A stretch of 64,000 bases of DNA from Photobacterium swingsii (GCF_024346715.1 NZ_AP024852.1:3720001-3784000), one strand, 5' to 3'; shown: positions 9,638-35,454, counted from the first letter of the stretch. Program-made: numbers and translations. The notes: generated by a model from the sequence alone, not told the origin.

Positions 9638-10851
9638 TTATCGAACCAACAATTGATTAAAGGCGTCTACCGCTGCGCCAGTATCTGCAGCTTGCGTCAC
9701 CGCACGTACGACAGCAACACTGCTCACACCCGTCCGCCACACAGATCCCGCACGAGAAAGGTCAATCCCGCCAATGGCCACTGTCGGAAAATCTTGGCCT
9801 ATGAGCTGTTGATATAACGCTAATCGGCTCAGTCCTTGTGGTTTCGATGGCATATCTTTAGTGGTGGTAGGAAAAATATGACCGAGTGCGATATAACTCG
9901 GCGAAAACTCAGCCGCTCGTAATATTTCATAATAGCCATGGGTTGAAAGGCCTAAGCGCAAGCCTGCCTGCTGGATCTGAGTTAGATCCGCCGTCTCCAG
10001 ATCTTCTTGACCGAGGTGAATCCCATACGCCTGATGATCAATTGCAAGCTGCCAGTAATCATTCACAAACACTTGCGCCTGATGGGCATCACCCGCCGCG
10101 ATAATTTGTGCAATTTGCGCTTCAAGTGCAGGGTCTTGAGGATCTTTAATTCTCAACTGCGTGGTTTTCACGCCAAGCTCCAGTAAGCGCTCAACCCACT
10201 CTGCCGAGTCCACCACAGGGTACAACGCCAGGTGTTCAGCATCCGTTGCAGCAAAAGGGGCAACCGCAACCTCTTTACTTTGCCAACCCAATGTCATGAT
10301 CTCAGGATGATTTGCCGTCATTGGACGAGGGAACACCTCACGTGTCAGTGGCCACTGCTTATTATCATGTAACTGAACATAACGCGCATATGCACGCGCC
10401 AAGGTCACCGCATCTTCGACCGGGTAATCCAATGCCAATGCTGCCAGCAACATGGCACGCACAGCTTCTGTATCGCCAGCCTGATGGCAGTACACAGCTC
10501 GCGCTTCACCATGATGGTGCCAGATATCAAACACCCCACCTTGAACAGGGAAACCACACACAATCAAAGCGGGATTAGCGGCAACTAGGCGTTGAATGGC
10601 TGCAACATCAGTGCTCTCACTCCAGTGATCACACACGACAAAATGACTTTCTATTTGTGCCATATCGGTAGGAACAGCTTGAGCAAAGCTCAAGCTGAAC
10701 GAACGAGAGTCAACGCATATGTCTACCACATCAGATTGCTGAACAGTCACAGTCACCGCTTCACCCAATTGATATTGAGCGGCTTGAGCCAGCAAAGGCT
10801 CGATATGGGTAAGCAATGGCTTTAAGCGTTCAGGTAAACAGATTGCACTCA

Positions 10852-10852
<1 letters not shown>
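9638..10852 (-). CDS. thiE: Thiamine-phosphate synthase ThiE with an extra N-terminal domain
   Basis: Residues about 208-395 are a complete ThiE TIM barrel that joins HMP pyrophosphate to thiazole phosphate. [36 protein letters not shown] and [18 protein letters not shown] (phosphate loop) are all recognisable. E. coli ThiE has about 211 residues, whereas this protein has 404, so about 190 residues are added in front. In that extension, [19 protein letters not shown] followed by [15 protein letters not shown] resembles the C-terminal HGTG-AAALA region of ThiD (HMP-phosphate kinase), but the catalytic HGTGC loop is not intact. The extension is therefore probably a decayed or non-catalytic ThiD-like domain (by-eye inference). 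The ATG overlaps the thiC stop by one base. Confidence 0.9.
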
Positions 10853-12894
<2,042 letters not shown>

Positions 12895-12920
12895 TTAGTG
12901 CCGTTAAACAGAAGATTTTC

Positions 12921-13003
12921 TCTTGTTCCCTTCGCAGGTATTAGCCTGATCAGGTTCTACGGATCCCGCAATGCGGTCTCAGCCAAATGGCACTCCGACA
13001 AGT
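12921..13003 (-). promoter_or_regulatory. TPP riboswitch (THI element)
   Basis: The minus strand reads the classic THI-box order: GTCGGAGTGCC, then GGCTGAGACC, then GGGATCCGTAGAACCTGATC, then CTAATACCTGCGAAGGG. The ends CTTGT (13002-12998) and ACAAG (12926-12922) can pair as P1. It lies about 150 bases upstream of the thiC start and just downstream of the promoter at 13014-13042. Binding of thiamin pyrophosphate is expected to repress the operon. I did not identify the expression platform with confidence. Confidence 0.97.
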
Positions 13004-13013
13004 TTCAGCAAGG

Positions 13014-13042
13014 AGTATAGGGAAGGGAAGAAAGCGCAGCAA
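13014..13042 (-). promoter_or_regulatory. Sigma-70 promoter of the thi operon
   Basis: On the minus strand, -35 TTGCTG (13042-13037) and -10 TATACT (13019-13014) are separated by 17 bases. Transcription would start near 13007, a few bases before the first TPP riboswitch stem. Confidence 0.75.
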
Positions 13043-13071
13043 GGGCGAAACCAATAAATCTGGTCTAAGCA

Positions 13072-13103
13072 GTACAAAAAAGAAAGGCTGCCAAAGCAGC
13101 CTT
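13072..13103 (-). terminator. Terminator of the CLC antiporter gene
   Basis: Immediately after the CLC stop codon, the minus strand shows AAGGCTGC-TTTG-GCAGCCTT followed by TCTTTTTTG. It separates this gene from the thi promoter. Confidence 0.85.
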
Positions 13104-13108
13104 ATCCA

Positions 13109-14479
13109 TTATTTTGAAAATTTCTTTACCAGCGCTTTCAATAGCGATGAATGCGTTTCTCTCAACTCACCGAGCTTATGAGTAATTTTCGGTGCACCTT
13201 CATCATCAAAAAGTTTTGGTACAGCAACACGTTGCGATGAGTAGATCCCAGTATGACCACTAAAGTAATATGCGGTATAGCAAGCAATAGCGAAATACAA
13301 CATATGGTCAGCACCAAACAACTCCACGCCCATAATGGTACAAGCCAAAGGTGTATTCGTCGCTGCGGCAAAAACAGCTAAAAAGCCCAATGCTGCAAAT
13401 AAATCAACAGGCGCTCCCATTACCCAAGCCATGGTGTTACCTAATGTCGCACCGACAAAAAAGAGCGGAGTGACTTCTCCCCCTTTGTATCCTGCCGCTA
13501 AGGTAATTGCCGTTAGTAATAATTTTAGAGCCCAGCTATACCATTCAGCCCCACCGTCGGTGAAGGCACTCAATATACTGACACCGCCTTCACGCGTACT
13601 GTAAACACCTAACCCGATATAATCATAGTTACCAATCCAATGTGTTATTCCAATCACCATCAAGCCACCCGTGACTACAATGACGTAAGGGTTTTTTAAT
13701 GTAGCTTTGAAAATATCTTTAAATGCATGGGTTAACTCACCAAATAAATAACCCGCTAAGCCAAAAGCAATAGACGCAAAGACTATCTTCACCATCAGCC
13801 AAACATCGACTTTTAGCACATGATCGAAGATCGTAATATTTTCGAGGAAATCAATACGGTAATGCGTATGATGCGCACCTAAAGCCGTACATACAAGATC
13901 CGCCAGAATGGCAGCAAATAAGGCAGGAATAATCGCGTCATAACGCAAGCGACCAATAGCTAAGACTTCCAACGCAAAGATAGCGCCGGTTAGCGGAGTT
14001 CCAAATACGGCGCCAAACCCCGCAGCAACCCCCGCGATTAATATGAGCCGAGTATCCGCCTCGTTAAGTTTAAAAACACGCGCTAACCAGTGGGTTGTTG
14101 CGCCACCAATTTGCACCGCTGTACCTTCACGGCCCGCCGAACCACCAAACAAGTGTGTAATTACCGTCGTAATTAATACCAATGGTCCCATGCGAGTGGG
14201 AATACCAGCACCAGGTTGATGTATCTCATCCATGATCAGATTATTGCCGCCCTCTGAGTTTTTACCCAGATTTCGATAGCAATAGACAATCACAATACCT
14301 GCGAGAGGTAACAAATAAATCAGCCATGGGTTATCAACACGTATCGTTGTCGCTGTGCTTAGGATCCATAAAAAGAACGCATTCAACGAGCCGACCAAAA
14401 TAGCGACAGGTGTAATAAGAAGAGTCCAGCGAACAATCTGGATCAGTATTTTGGGGTTTGCACTTAGAGGATGAGCCAT
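13109..14479 (-). CDS. CLC-type fluoride/proton antiporter (CLC-F, EriC-F)
   Basis: A 456-residue CLC-family membrane protein with the hairpin-rich helix pattern of the fold. The gating glutamate is present in GREGTAVQ (Glu118). The canonical chloride motif GSGIP is replaced by GGNNLIM (77-83), and the later GxFxP element is replaced by GGEVTP (Val336-Thr337). These substitutions are, from family knowledge, marks of the fluoride-selective CLC-F branch, which expels cytoplasmic fluoride using the proton gradient. The assignment is strengthened by a fluoride riboswitch directly upstream. A generic annotation would be voltage-gated chloride channel. Monocistronic, ended by its own hairpin at 13072-13103. 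Confidence 0.88.
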   Translation of the reverse strand: MAHPLSANPKILIQIVRWTLLITPVAILVGSLNAFFLWILSTATTIRVDNPWLIYLLPLAGIVIVYCYRNLGKNSEGGNNLIMDEIHQPGAGIPTRMGPLVLITTVITHLFGGSAGREGTAVQIGGATTHWLARVFKLNEADTRLILIAGVAAGFGAVFGTPLTGAIFALEVLAIGRLRYDAIIPALFAAILADLVCTALGAHHTHYRIDFLENITIFDHVLKVDVWLMVKIVFASIAFGLAGYLFGELTHAFKDIFKATLKNPYVIVVTGGLMVIGITHWIGNYDYIGLGVYSTREGGVSILSAFTDGGAEWYSWALKLLLTAITLAAGYKGGEVTPLFFVGATLGNTMAWVMGAPVDLFAALGFLAVFAAATNTPLACTIMGVELFGADHMLYFAIACYTAYYFSGHTGIYSSQRVAVPKLFDDEGAPKITHKLGELRETHSSLLKALVKKFSK

Positions 14480-14567
14480 ACTGTCTCTATTTATCTCTTA
14501 AATGAATTTCTAAGGATAGACAATATGATAGACAAATACCCCACCATAGATAGATCTATCCTAACTA

Positions 14568-14624
14568 TAGTAGGAGTCATTATCTCAGTGTGAGCGGTTA
14601 AAGGTGGAACTCCATCACCCGTGA
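14568..14624 (-). promoter_or_regulatory. Fluoride riboswitch (crcB motif) upstream of the CLC gene
   Basis: The minus strand reads GGGTGATGGAGTTCCACC, then TTTAACCGCTC, then GATAATGACTCCTAC. This matches the crcB-motif consensus order (GGNGATGG-TCC, AACCGCC-like, GATGACNCCTAC). It ends about 90 bases before the CLC start codon. Downstream, AGGATAGA (near 14561-14554) can pair with TCTATCCTT (near 14520-14511), a possible part of the expression platform. Fluoride binding would switch the antiporter on. Confidence 0.9.
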
Positions 14625-14802
14625 TCGGCTAGATAAGCCATCAGCAAGCAAATCCTACCCTTACACAGAAAAAATAACAAGATGAAAACCAGCTTTCCAG
14701 TTCCAGTATTTCTGCTCACGCCATAAAGATGGCAGGGGTGGAGAGAGCCAAACACCCAACACGCGCTGATTGTCGGTAGCGGTGAATCCGCTACACCAGA
14801 AA

Positions 14803-14833
14803 CGAAAAAGGCTCCAGCATTTCTGCTAGAGCC
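14803..14833 (-). terminator. Repeat-unit terminator hairpin (third in line)
   Basis: Minus strand GGCTCTAGCA-GAAA-TGCTGGAGCC followed by TTTTTCG. Same hairpin as after tRNA-Trp. Confidence 0.75.
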
Positions 14834-14926
14834 TTAAAGATGGCAGGGGTGGAGAGAGCCGAACGCCCAACACGCGCTGATTGTCGGTAGCGGTGAATCC
14901 GCTGCTTGAACACTAAACACCAGAAA

Positions 14927-14957
14927 CGAAAAAGGCTCCAGCATTTCTGCTAGCGCC
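14927..14957 (-). terminator. Repeat-unit terminator hairpin (second in line)
   Basis: Minus strand GGCGCTAGCA-GAAA-TGCTGGAGCC followed by TTTTTCG. One stem base differs from the other two copies. Confidence 0.75.
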
Positions 14958-15050
14958 TTAAAGATGGCAGGGGTAGAGAGAGCCGAACGCCCAACATGCG
15001 CTGATTGTCGGTAGCGGTGAATCCGCTGCTTGAACACTAAACACCAGAAA

Positions 15051-15081
15051 CGAAAAAGGCTCCAGCATTTCTGCTAGAGCC
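15051..15081 (-). terminator. Terminator after tRNA-Trp (end of rRNA operon A)
   Basis: Minus strand GGCTCTAGCA-GAAA-TGCTGGAGCC followed by TTTTTCG, seven bases past the tRNA-Trp 3' end. Confidence 0.85.
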
Positions 15082-15088
15082 TTAAAGA

Positions 15089-15165
<77 letters not shown>

Positions 15166-15202
15166 ATTAGTTATTTTAAAGACTTAACTCTGTCTGAATA
15201 AG

Positions 15203-15279
15203 TGGCGGAGCGGACGGGACTCGAACCCGCGACCCCCGGCGTGACAGGCCGGTATTCTAACCAACTGAACTACCGCTCC
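15203..15279 (-). tRNA. tRNA-Asp (anticodon GTC)
   Basis: The minus strand starts GGAGCGGTAGTTCAGTTGG, has anticodon loop CTGTCAC, and ends CCGCTCCGCCA. It follows the 5S gene of operon A, a common position in Vibrionaceae. Confidence 0.97.
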
Positions 15280-15344
15280 ACACGGTGATAAACAGTCAAC
15301 TGTCTATCCGATACACGTCGTTCAATACGTATATCTAAATTTGA

Positions 15345-15463
15345 AGCCTGGCGATGACCTACTCTCACATGGGGAGACCCCACACTACCATCGGCGCTAT
15401 TACGTTTCACTACTGAGTTCGGCATGGGATCAGGTGGGTCCATAATGCTATGGTCGCCAAGCA
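15345..15463 (-). rRNA. rrf: 5S rRNA, operon A
   Basis: The minus strand contains TGGACCCACCTGATCCCATG, then CCGAACTCAGTAGTGAAACG and GATGGTAGTGTGGGGTCTCC, the standard gammaproteobacterial 5S. The ends pair as TTGCTTGGCG / CGCCAGGCTT and are approximate by a few bases. Confidence 0.95.
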
Positions 15464-15590
15464 AATTCGGGTTATTTACCGCCATCAGGCGATAAATACA
15501 ATCTGGGAAAATCTAACTAGCGTTTACAATTTCGTTCAAACACGTCATTCAAGTGCTCATGGAGTCCGTAAAACCCCTTGGGTGTTGTAT

Positions 15591-18480
<2,890 letters not shown>

Positions 18481-18740
18481 ATACAACCCCAAGGGGTCTG
18501 TATGTTCAAACAACCAAGGTTTGTGTGTCTGATAAGGACACAAATTGGTTTTTCGCCGGACTCATACACAAGACACTTGAATGTGTGTTGTTTTGAGAAC
18601 TCGTATTTTCTTTCGAAAATACTATTGTCATTCAATCATTCGATTGAATGTACTAGTCAGCTTTCCAGATTGTTAAAGAACATGTGTTAGTCCGAAGACA
18701 TCCACTTTCTAAACACACTCAAACGAATGTTTTTAGAAAG

Positions 18741-18816
18741 TGGTGGAGCTATGCGGGATCGAACCGCAGACCTCCTGCGTGCAAGGCAGGCGCTCTCCCA
18801 GCTGAGCTATAACCCC
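18741..18816 (-). tRNA. tRNA-Ala (anticodon TGC), spacer tRNA of operon A
   Basis: The minus strand starts GGGGTTATAGCTCAGCTGGG, has anticodon loop CTTGCAC, and ends ATAGCTCCACCA. Pairs with tRNA-Ile in the 16S-23S spacer. Confidence 0.97.
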
Positions 18817-18861
18817 AACGGTATAAAAAGACTGTACCATCACTTTTTCTGGGAGAAAAAG

Positions 18862-18938
<77 letters not shown>

Positions 18939-19013
18939 AAGTCTTTTTTGCGTTCTTTTACATTTTAACCAAGCAATCTGTGTGGACACTGCATTAAACA
19001 AGCAGTCTATCGT

Positions 19014-20556
<1,543 letters not shown>

Positions 20557-20749
20557 AAGTTTTGTTGGTCTTGCGACCGGCTCAATGAATACTGATTGAA
20601 CATCGATAACTAGAAGCTAGTCATGATATTCGAATTGACTGTGCCAAATAATAAGTAAACTTGTTATTTGTATTGGTCACTCAGTTCATTGATATAATCT
20701 TTTTTGACTATTCATTTCACGAGTGCCCACACAGATTGCATGGTCAAAT

Positions 20750-20761
20750 TGTTAAAGAACG
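20750..20761 (-). promoter_or_regulatory. boxA antitermination element, leader of operon A
   Basis: The minus strand reads GTTCTTTAACAA, matching boxA (TGCTCTTTAACA core), between the rrn promoter and 16S. The same word recurs in the 16S-23S spacers of all three operons. Confidence 0.75.
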
Positions 20762-20810
20762 TTGACTTTCAACGCCTTAGCGTTAAACGCTTCAGCAAGT
20801 CAGGACGCGT

Positions 20811-20838
20811 ATAATACGCTTCTTGATTTTTAAGTCAA
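20811..20838 (-). promoter_or_regulatory. rrn P1-type promoter of operon A
   Basis: -35 TTGACT (20838-20833) and -10 TATTAT (20816-20811) lie 16 bases apart, with an A/T-rich UP-like stretch upstream (20839-20880) and a GC-rich segment after the -10, as is usual for growth-rate-controlled rRNA promoters. A perfect 12-base palindrome, CACCACGTGGTG, sits further upstream at 20903-20914. Confidence 0.85.
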
Positions 20839-20920
20839 GATAAAATTTTCATCTTTTTAATCATTCGATTAAAACACAAAAACCTTATGTTGACTCCGCT
20901 CACACCACGTGGTGCTAGAG

Positions 20921-20952
20921 CGAAATAAAAGCCCGTTGTTGCCAACGGGCTC
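20921..20952 (-). terminator. Terminator of rRNA operon B
   Basis: The minus strand reads GAGCCCGTTGGC-AAC-AACGGGC followed by TTTTATTTCG, about ten bases beyond the 5S of operon B and upstream of the operon A promoter. Confidence 0.85.
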
Positions 20953-20962
20953 TCAAATTTGA

Positions 20963-21081
20963 AGCCTGGCGATGACCTACTCTCACATGGGGAGACCCCA
21001 CACTACCATCGGCGCTATTACGTTTCACTACTGAGTTCGGCATGGGATCAGGTGGGTCCATAATGCTATGGTCGCCAAGCA
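20963..21081 (-). rRNA. rrf: 5S rRNA, operon B
   Basis: Same sequence as the operon A copy, displaced by 5618 bases. No tRNA follows it; a terminator comes directly after. Confidence 0.95.
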
Positions 21082-21208
21082 AATTCGGGTTATTTACCGC
21101 CATCAGGCGATAAATACAATCTGGGAAAATCTAACTAGTGTTTACAATTTCGTTCAAACACGTCATTCAAGTGCTCATGGAGTCCGTAAAACCCCTTGGG
21201 TGTTGTAT

Positions 21209-24098
<2,890 letters not shown>

Positions 24099-24408
24099 AT
24101 ACAACCCCAAGGGGTCTGTATGTTCAAACAACCAAGGTTGTGTATCTGATAAGGATACAAATTGGTTTTTCGCCGGACTCATACACAAGACACTTGAATG
24201 TGTGTTGTTTTGAGAACTCGTATTTTCTTTCGAAAATACTATTGTCATTCAATCATTCGATTGAATGTACTAGTCAGCTTTCCAGATTGTTAAAGAGCAT
24301 GTGTTTCTATCTAAAGAACCACTTTCTAATGATTTTCGGCGGCAAAAAAGCGGACTCAACAAAGGAAACCTTCATTGAATCTGCATGACGCAGAAAACAG
24401 TTAGAGAG

Positions 24409-24484
24409 TGGTGGGCGATACCGGGCTCGAACCAGTGACCCCCTCCTTGTAAGGGAGGTGCTCTCCCAACTGAGCTAATCGCCC
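24409..24484 (-). tRNA. tRNA-Val (anticodon TAC), spacer tRNA of operon B
   Basis: The minus strand starts GGGCGATTAGCTCAGTTGGG, has anticodon loop CTTACAA, and ends ATCGCCCACCA. Third of the Glu-Lys-Val spacer trio in transcription order. Confidence 0.97.
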
Positions 24485-24515
24485 ACGATAGTTTGAATTC
24501 CTTCGTGAGAAAGAA

Positions 24516-24591
24516 TGGTGGGTCGTGCAGGATTCGAACCTGCGACCAATTGATTAAAAGTCAACTGCTCTACCAACTGAGCTAACGACCC
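24516..24591 (-). tRNA. tRNA-Lys (anticodon TTT), spacer tRNA of operon B
   Basis: The minus strand starts GGGTCGTTAGCTCAGTTGG, has anticodon loop CTTTTAA, and ends ACGACCCACCA. Confidence 0.97.
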
Positions 24592-24592
24592 G

Positions 24593-24668
24593 TGGCGTCC
24601 CATAGGGGAGTCGAACCCCTGTTACCGCCGTGAAAGGGCGGTGTCCTAGGCCTCTAGACGAATGGGAC
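24593..24668 (-). tRNA. tRNA-Glu (anticodon TTC), spacer tRNA of operon B
   Basis: The minus strand starts GTCCCATTCGTCTAGAGGCC, has anticodon loop CTTTCAC, and ends ATGGGACGCCA. Only one base separates it from tRNA-Lys. Confidence 0.97.
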
Positions 24669-24764
24669 TAAGTATTTCTACCATGTTGTTGGGCAACATG
24701 GTGCTCTCTGACATTTCGACCAAGCAATCTGTGTGGACACTGCATTAAACAAGCAGTCTATCGT

Positions 24765-26307
<1,543 letters not shown>

Positions 26308-26500
26308 AAGTTTTGTTGGTCTTGCGACCGGCTCAATGAATACTGATTGAACATCGATAACTAGAAGCTAGTCATGATATTCGAATTGACTGTGCCAAAT
26401 AATAAGTAAACTTGTTATTTGTATTGGTCACTCAGTTCATTGATATAATCTTTTTTGACTATTCATTTCACGAGTGCCCACACAGATTGCATGGTCAAAT

Positions 26501-26512
26501 TGTTAAAGAACG
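26501..26512 (-). promoter_or_regulatory. boxA antitermination element, leader of operon B
   Basis: Minus strand GTTCTTTAACAA, as in operon A. Confidence 0.75.
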
Positions 26513-26561
26513 TTGACTTTCAACGCCTTAGCGTTAAACGCTTCAGCAAGTCAGGACGCGT

Positions 26562-26589
26562 ATAATACGCTTCTTGATTTTTAAGTCAA
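26562..26589 (-). promoter_or_regulatory. rrn P1-type promoter of operon B
   Basis: -35 TTGACT (26589-26584), 16-base spacer, -10 TATTAT (26567-26562). Identical to the operon A promoter, including the upstream A/T-rich stretch and the CACCACGTGGTG palindrome (26654-26665). Confidence 0.85.
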
Positions 26590-26671
26590 GATAAAATTTT
26601 CATCTTTTTAATCATTCGATTAAAACACAAAAACCTTATGTTGACTCCGCTCACACCACGTGGTGCTAGAG

Positions 26672-26703
26672 CGAAATAAAAGCCCGTTGTTGCCAACGGG
26701 CTC
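26672..26703 (-). terminator. Terminator of rRNA operon C
   Basis: Same GAGCCCGTTGG / CAACGGGCT hairpin with a U-rich tail as after operon B, between the 5S of C and the promoter of B. Confidence 0.85.
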
Positions 26704-26713
26704 TCAAATTTGA

Positions 26714-26832
26714 AGCCTGGCGATGACCTACTCTCACATGGGGAGACCCCACACTACCATCGGCGCTATTACGTTTCACTACTGAGTTCGGCATGGGATC
26801 AGGTGGGTCCATAATGCTATGGTCGCCAAGCA
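26714..26832 (-). rRNA. rrf: 5S rRNA, operon C
   Basis: Same as the copies in operons A and B. Confidence 0.95.
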
Positions 26833-26959
26833 AATTCGGGTTATTTACCGCCGTCAGGCGATAAATACAATCTGGGAAAATCTAACTAGTGTTTACAATT
26901 TCGTTCAAACATGTCATTCAAGTGCTTATGGAGTCCGTAAAACCCCTTGGGTGTTGTAT

Positions 26960-29849
<2,890 letters not shown>

Positions 29850-30168
29850 ATACAACCCCAAGGGGTCTGTATGTTCAAACAACCAAGGTTGTGTATCTGA
29901 TAAGGATACAAATTGGTTTTTCGCCGGACTCATACACAAGACACTTGAATGTGTGTTGTTTTGAGAACTCGTTTTTATCATTAAGATAAAAACTATTGTA
30001 ATTGAATCTAACGATTCAATTTACTAGTCAGCTTTCCAGATTGTTAAAGAGCATAACGCAAAAAGCGTTAATCAATAACTGACGTTATTCATTAGCGCTT
30101 TCGCTATTTCTAAAACTATTTTACCAAGCAATCTGTGTGGACACTGCATCAAACAAGCAGTCTATCGT

Positions 30169-31711
<1,543 letters not shown>

Positions 31712-31904
31712 AAGTTTTGTTGGTCTTGCGACCGGCTCAATGAATACTGATTGAACATCGATAACTAGAAGCTAGTCATGATATTCGAATTGACTGTGCC
31801 AAATAATAAGTAAACTTGTTATTTGTATTGGTCACTCAGTTCATTGATATAATCTTTTTTGACTATTCATTTCACGAGTGCCCACACAGATTGCATGGTC
31901 AAAT

Positions 31905-31996
31905 TGTTAAAGAACAAACTGACTTATCGTTGCTGGCTAAGCGCCTTGCTCCGTGTCAGTGAGGTCGTATTATAGAGACTTCGATCACATTGGCAA
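31905..31996 (-). promoter_or_regulatory. Promoter and boxA leader of rRNA operon C
   Basis: -35 TTGCCA (31996-31991) and a perfect -10 TATAAT (31974-31969) are 16 bases apart. boxA GTTCTTTAACAA lies at about 31915-31905. The promoter differs from that of A and B: the shared leader sequence ends at about 31915 and everything upstream is unique. The remaining bases to 32128 hold the unlabelled divergent promoter region of yrdA. Confidence 0.8.
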
Positions 31997-32128
31997 GGGG
32001 GTTTTTAAGATAATTATGACATTTATGTTTAAGCGCTCAACTATCGAACAATAAGCCTTATTTTAGATATAAATCACACGACTTCAGCGCTATTCTTTTC
32101 ACTCTTATCATCAAAACAGGCTACTTCT

Positions 32129-32674
32129 ATGTCAGACTCTACGCGTACCTTTAAAGGAAAAGCGCCAAAATTAGGCCTTCATACCTATATAGATACTTCT
32201 GCCGTGATGATCGGTGAGATTACACTTGGCAATGAATCCAGCATTTGGCCTTTGGTTGCCGCTCGTGGTGATGTTAATCATATTGTTATTGGTGATCGCT
32301 CTAATATACAAGATGGTTCTGTACTTCATGTTAGCCGTGCTACTGATGATAACCCCAAAGGTCACCCTCTAATTATTGGCAATGATGTTACTGTCGGGCA
32401 TAAAGCCATGCTGCATGGTTGCCACATAGGAAATCGAGTCTTAGTCGGGATGGGAGCCATTATTTTAGATGGAGCGATTATTCACGATGACATCATTATC
32501 GGTGCAGGTAGTTTAGTGCCGCCTAGTAAGGTCTTAGAAAGTGGTTATCTATATATAGGTAGTCCAATAAAAAAGGCACGATCTTTAACAGAGAAAGAAC
32601 GCACCTTCTTAAAAGTATCAGCCGATAATTATGTCCGCTTAAAAGATGAATACCTTCGAGAGGCTAGCCAATAA
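32129..32674 (+). CDS. yrdA: Gamma-carbonic-anhydrase-like left-handed beta-helix protein YrdA
   Basis: A 181-residue hexapeptide-repeat protein (E. coli YrdA has 184). Isoleucine-patch repeats such as IGEITLGNESSIWPLVAARG, VIGDRSNIQDGSVLHV and VTVGHKAMLHGCHIGNRVLV build the left-handed beta-helix. Histidines in the last two repeats match metal ligands of gamma-class carbonic anhydrases (H in VGHKAMLHGCHIG). Activity of YrdA-type proteins as carbonic anhydrases is not established, so the role stays open. It is convergent with yrdB and overlaps its 3' end by 11 bases. Confidence 0.92.
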   Translation: MSDSTRTFKGKAPKLGLHTYIDTSAVMIGEITLGNESSIWPLVAARGDVNHIVIGDRSNIQDGSVLHVSRATDDNPKGHPLIIGNDVTVGHKAMLHGCHIGNRVLVGMGAIILDGAIIHDDIIIGAGSLVPPSKVLESGYLYIGSPIKKARSLTEKERTFLKVSADNYVRLKDEYLREASQ

Positions 32675-32927
32675 AGATAGAGCCATCTTGCTCATAGTCT
32701 TCATCTTCAATGCGCGCTTCTGCTAATTCTTCAAGGTCAAAACGTAAATGTATAAAAGCAGCAACAATGTCGGCTTCACTGACCAATGAATTAGATGTTC
32801 GTTGCTGTAACCAGCTAAGCGATACCCAGCACTCAATCAATGCACCAGCTTGCTGCGCAGGAAAGCTGATCGCTTGGCGCTCAACATGCCAGGTTTGAAT
32901 GTCGGCAAATAAAATATCTTGGTTCAT
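32664..32927 (-). CDS. yrdB: DUF1488 protein YrdB
   Basis: An 87-residue acidic protein similar in length and pattern to E. coli YrdB (85 residues). It opens MNQDILFADIQTWHVERQAI, carries FPAQQAGALIECWVS, and ends in an RFDLEELAEARIEDEDYEQD acidic tail. Function unknown. It sits 16 bases after aroE as the last gene of tsaC-hemF-aroE-yrdB, mirroring the aroE-yrdB pairing of E. coli. Confidence 0.85.
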   Translation of the reverse strand: MNQDILFADIQTWHVERQAISFPAQQAGALIECWVSLSWLQQRTSNSLVSEADIVAAFIHLRFDLEELAEARIEDEDYEQDGSIFIG

Positions 32928-32943
32928 GGTGTTCTCTATATCA

Positions 32944-33765
32944 CTATTGTTGGAGTTGGATTCTCAGTTCACGCTGTACCTGTTTCGCACTAGGCCGTAA
33001 ACCCCGCCATAACATAAAACTTTCTGCAGCTTGTCCCACTAACATGCCAAGTCCATCAAGTGTACGCAGCGCGCCCAACTCGTTTGCCCATTGGTTAAAA
33101 GTGGTCGTTTTTGCACTGTAAACCATATCGTAGCAAGTCACTTGACTTGAAATCAGGCTCTTAGGTAAAGGTGGCAGTTGACCAGACAGCCCTGCAGAAG
33201 TCGAGTTGATAATGATGTCGACTGTAAAGCCTTGAAGTTTATCGATCGCTTGCGAAGAAATATTGCCATACGAAGAAAAAAGATCAGCTAATTGCTGCGC
33301 CTTAGCTTCTGTACGATTTGTCACAACCAGTTCCGCTGGTTGTTGCGCTAATAAAGGCAGAATAACCCCACGCGCAGCCCCACCCGCACCAACCAATAAA
33401 ATACGCTTTCCTTGTAAAGCGACTTGATGCTGCAATAAATCCTGAACTAAGCCTTCACCATCGGTATTGTCCCCGAGAATAATACCATCGTCGAGCTTCT
33501 TCAGTGTGTTCACCGCTCCCGCTAACCGCGCCCGCTCCGTTAGCTGTTGTGCATACTGGAACGCTTCTTCTTTGAATGGTGCCGTGATATTACAACCACG
33601 ACCACCTTGTGCAAAAAAGTGATCAGCCGCCACAGTGAAACCACCAATTTCAGGCTGCTCTGCGTGATAAGCCATATCTTGAGCCGTTTGGCGTGCAAAT
33701 AAAGTATGAATAAAAGGCGATTTACTTTGAGCTATAGGGTTACCAAAAACAGCGTACTGATCCAT
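32944..33765 (-). CDS. aroE: Shikimate dehydrogenase AroE
   Basis: A 273-residue NADP-dependent enzyme reducing 3-dehydroshikimate to shikimate in aromatic amino acid synthesis. The substrate pocket [11 protein letters not shown] and catalytic [13 protein letters not shown] (Lys in FK) are present. [11 protein letters not shown] and the nucleotide loop [16 protein letters not shown] followed by VTNRT give the NADP site. I place the start at ATG 33765 ([17 protein letters not shown]), which matches the family; a longer in-frame extension upstream is not homologous. Follows hemF by 75 bases. Confidence 0.95.
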   Translation of the reverse strand: MDQYAVFGNPIAQSKSPFIHTLFARQTAQDMAYHAEQPEIGGFTVAADHFFAQGGRGCNITAPFKEEAFQYAQQLTERARLAGAVNTLKKLDDGIILGDNTDGEGLVQDLLQHQVALQGKRILLVGAGGAARGVILPLLAQQPAELVVTNRTEAKAQQLADLFSSYGNISSQAIDKLQGFTVDIIINSTSAGLSGQLPPLPKSLISSQVTCYDMVYSAKTTTFNQWANELGALRTLDGLGMLVGQAAESFMLWRGLRPSAKQVQRELRIQLQQ

Positions 33766-33840
33766 GTGGGCAAGCTTCCAATAAATAAGGGTCGATAATT
33801 CGACCCTAACACTGCATCTATTGAAGCTCAAACAGTTCGT

Positions 33841-35309
<1,469 letters not shown>

Positions 35310-35416
35310 GTCACCCTCATTATAATTTAGCTGATTATCATTTAACTTTCTGTTTACTAGTTTACCCACTCTCGGCAAGCAACTCCATGACGGAATTACA
35401 TGAGGCAAAATCACCG

Positions 35417-35432
35417 ACGCAAACGTTTTCCT
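35417..35432. promoter_or_regulatory. PurR operator of purEK
   Basis: ACGCAAACGTTTTCCT matches the PurR consensus ANGCAANCGNTTNCNT at every defined position. It overlaps the -35 region of the purE promoter (-10 TATAAT at 35449-35454). Hypoxanthine or guanine-bound PurR would repress here. Confidence 0.85.
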
Positions 35433-35454
35433 TATCTAAAAATCACCGTATAAT
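35426..35454 (+). promoter_or_regulatory. purEK promoter
   Basis: Perfect -10 TATAAT at 35449-35454, with a weak -35 (TTTTCC, 35426-35431) 17 bases upstream inside the PurR site. Start of transcription near 35461, about 46 bases before the purE ATG. Confidence 0.7.

Larger units (their letters stand above)
14730..15088 (-). repeat. Three tandem tRNA-Trp-linked repeats (decayed tRNA 3' parts plus terminator)
   Basis: Downstream of tRNA-Trp, three direct repeats begin at 14730, 14841 and 14965, with spacings of 111, 124 and 124 bases relative to each other and to the real tRNA at 15089. Each keeps the tRNA-Trp acceptor/T-arm 3' part (the complement of TGGCAGGGGTGGAGAGA and a damaged anticodon arm) but lacks the 5' acceptor half. 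Each is followed by a spacer and the same terminator hairpin. They therefore cannot fold as tRNAs. The layout recalls the rtT repeats after tyrT in E. coli, whose units also start with a tRNA 3' end. Confidence 0.88.
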
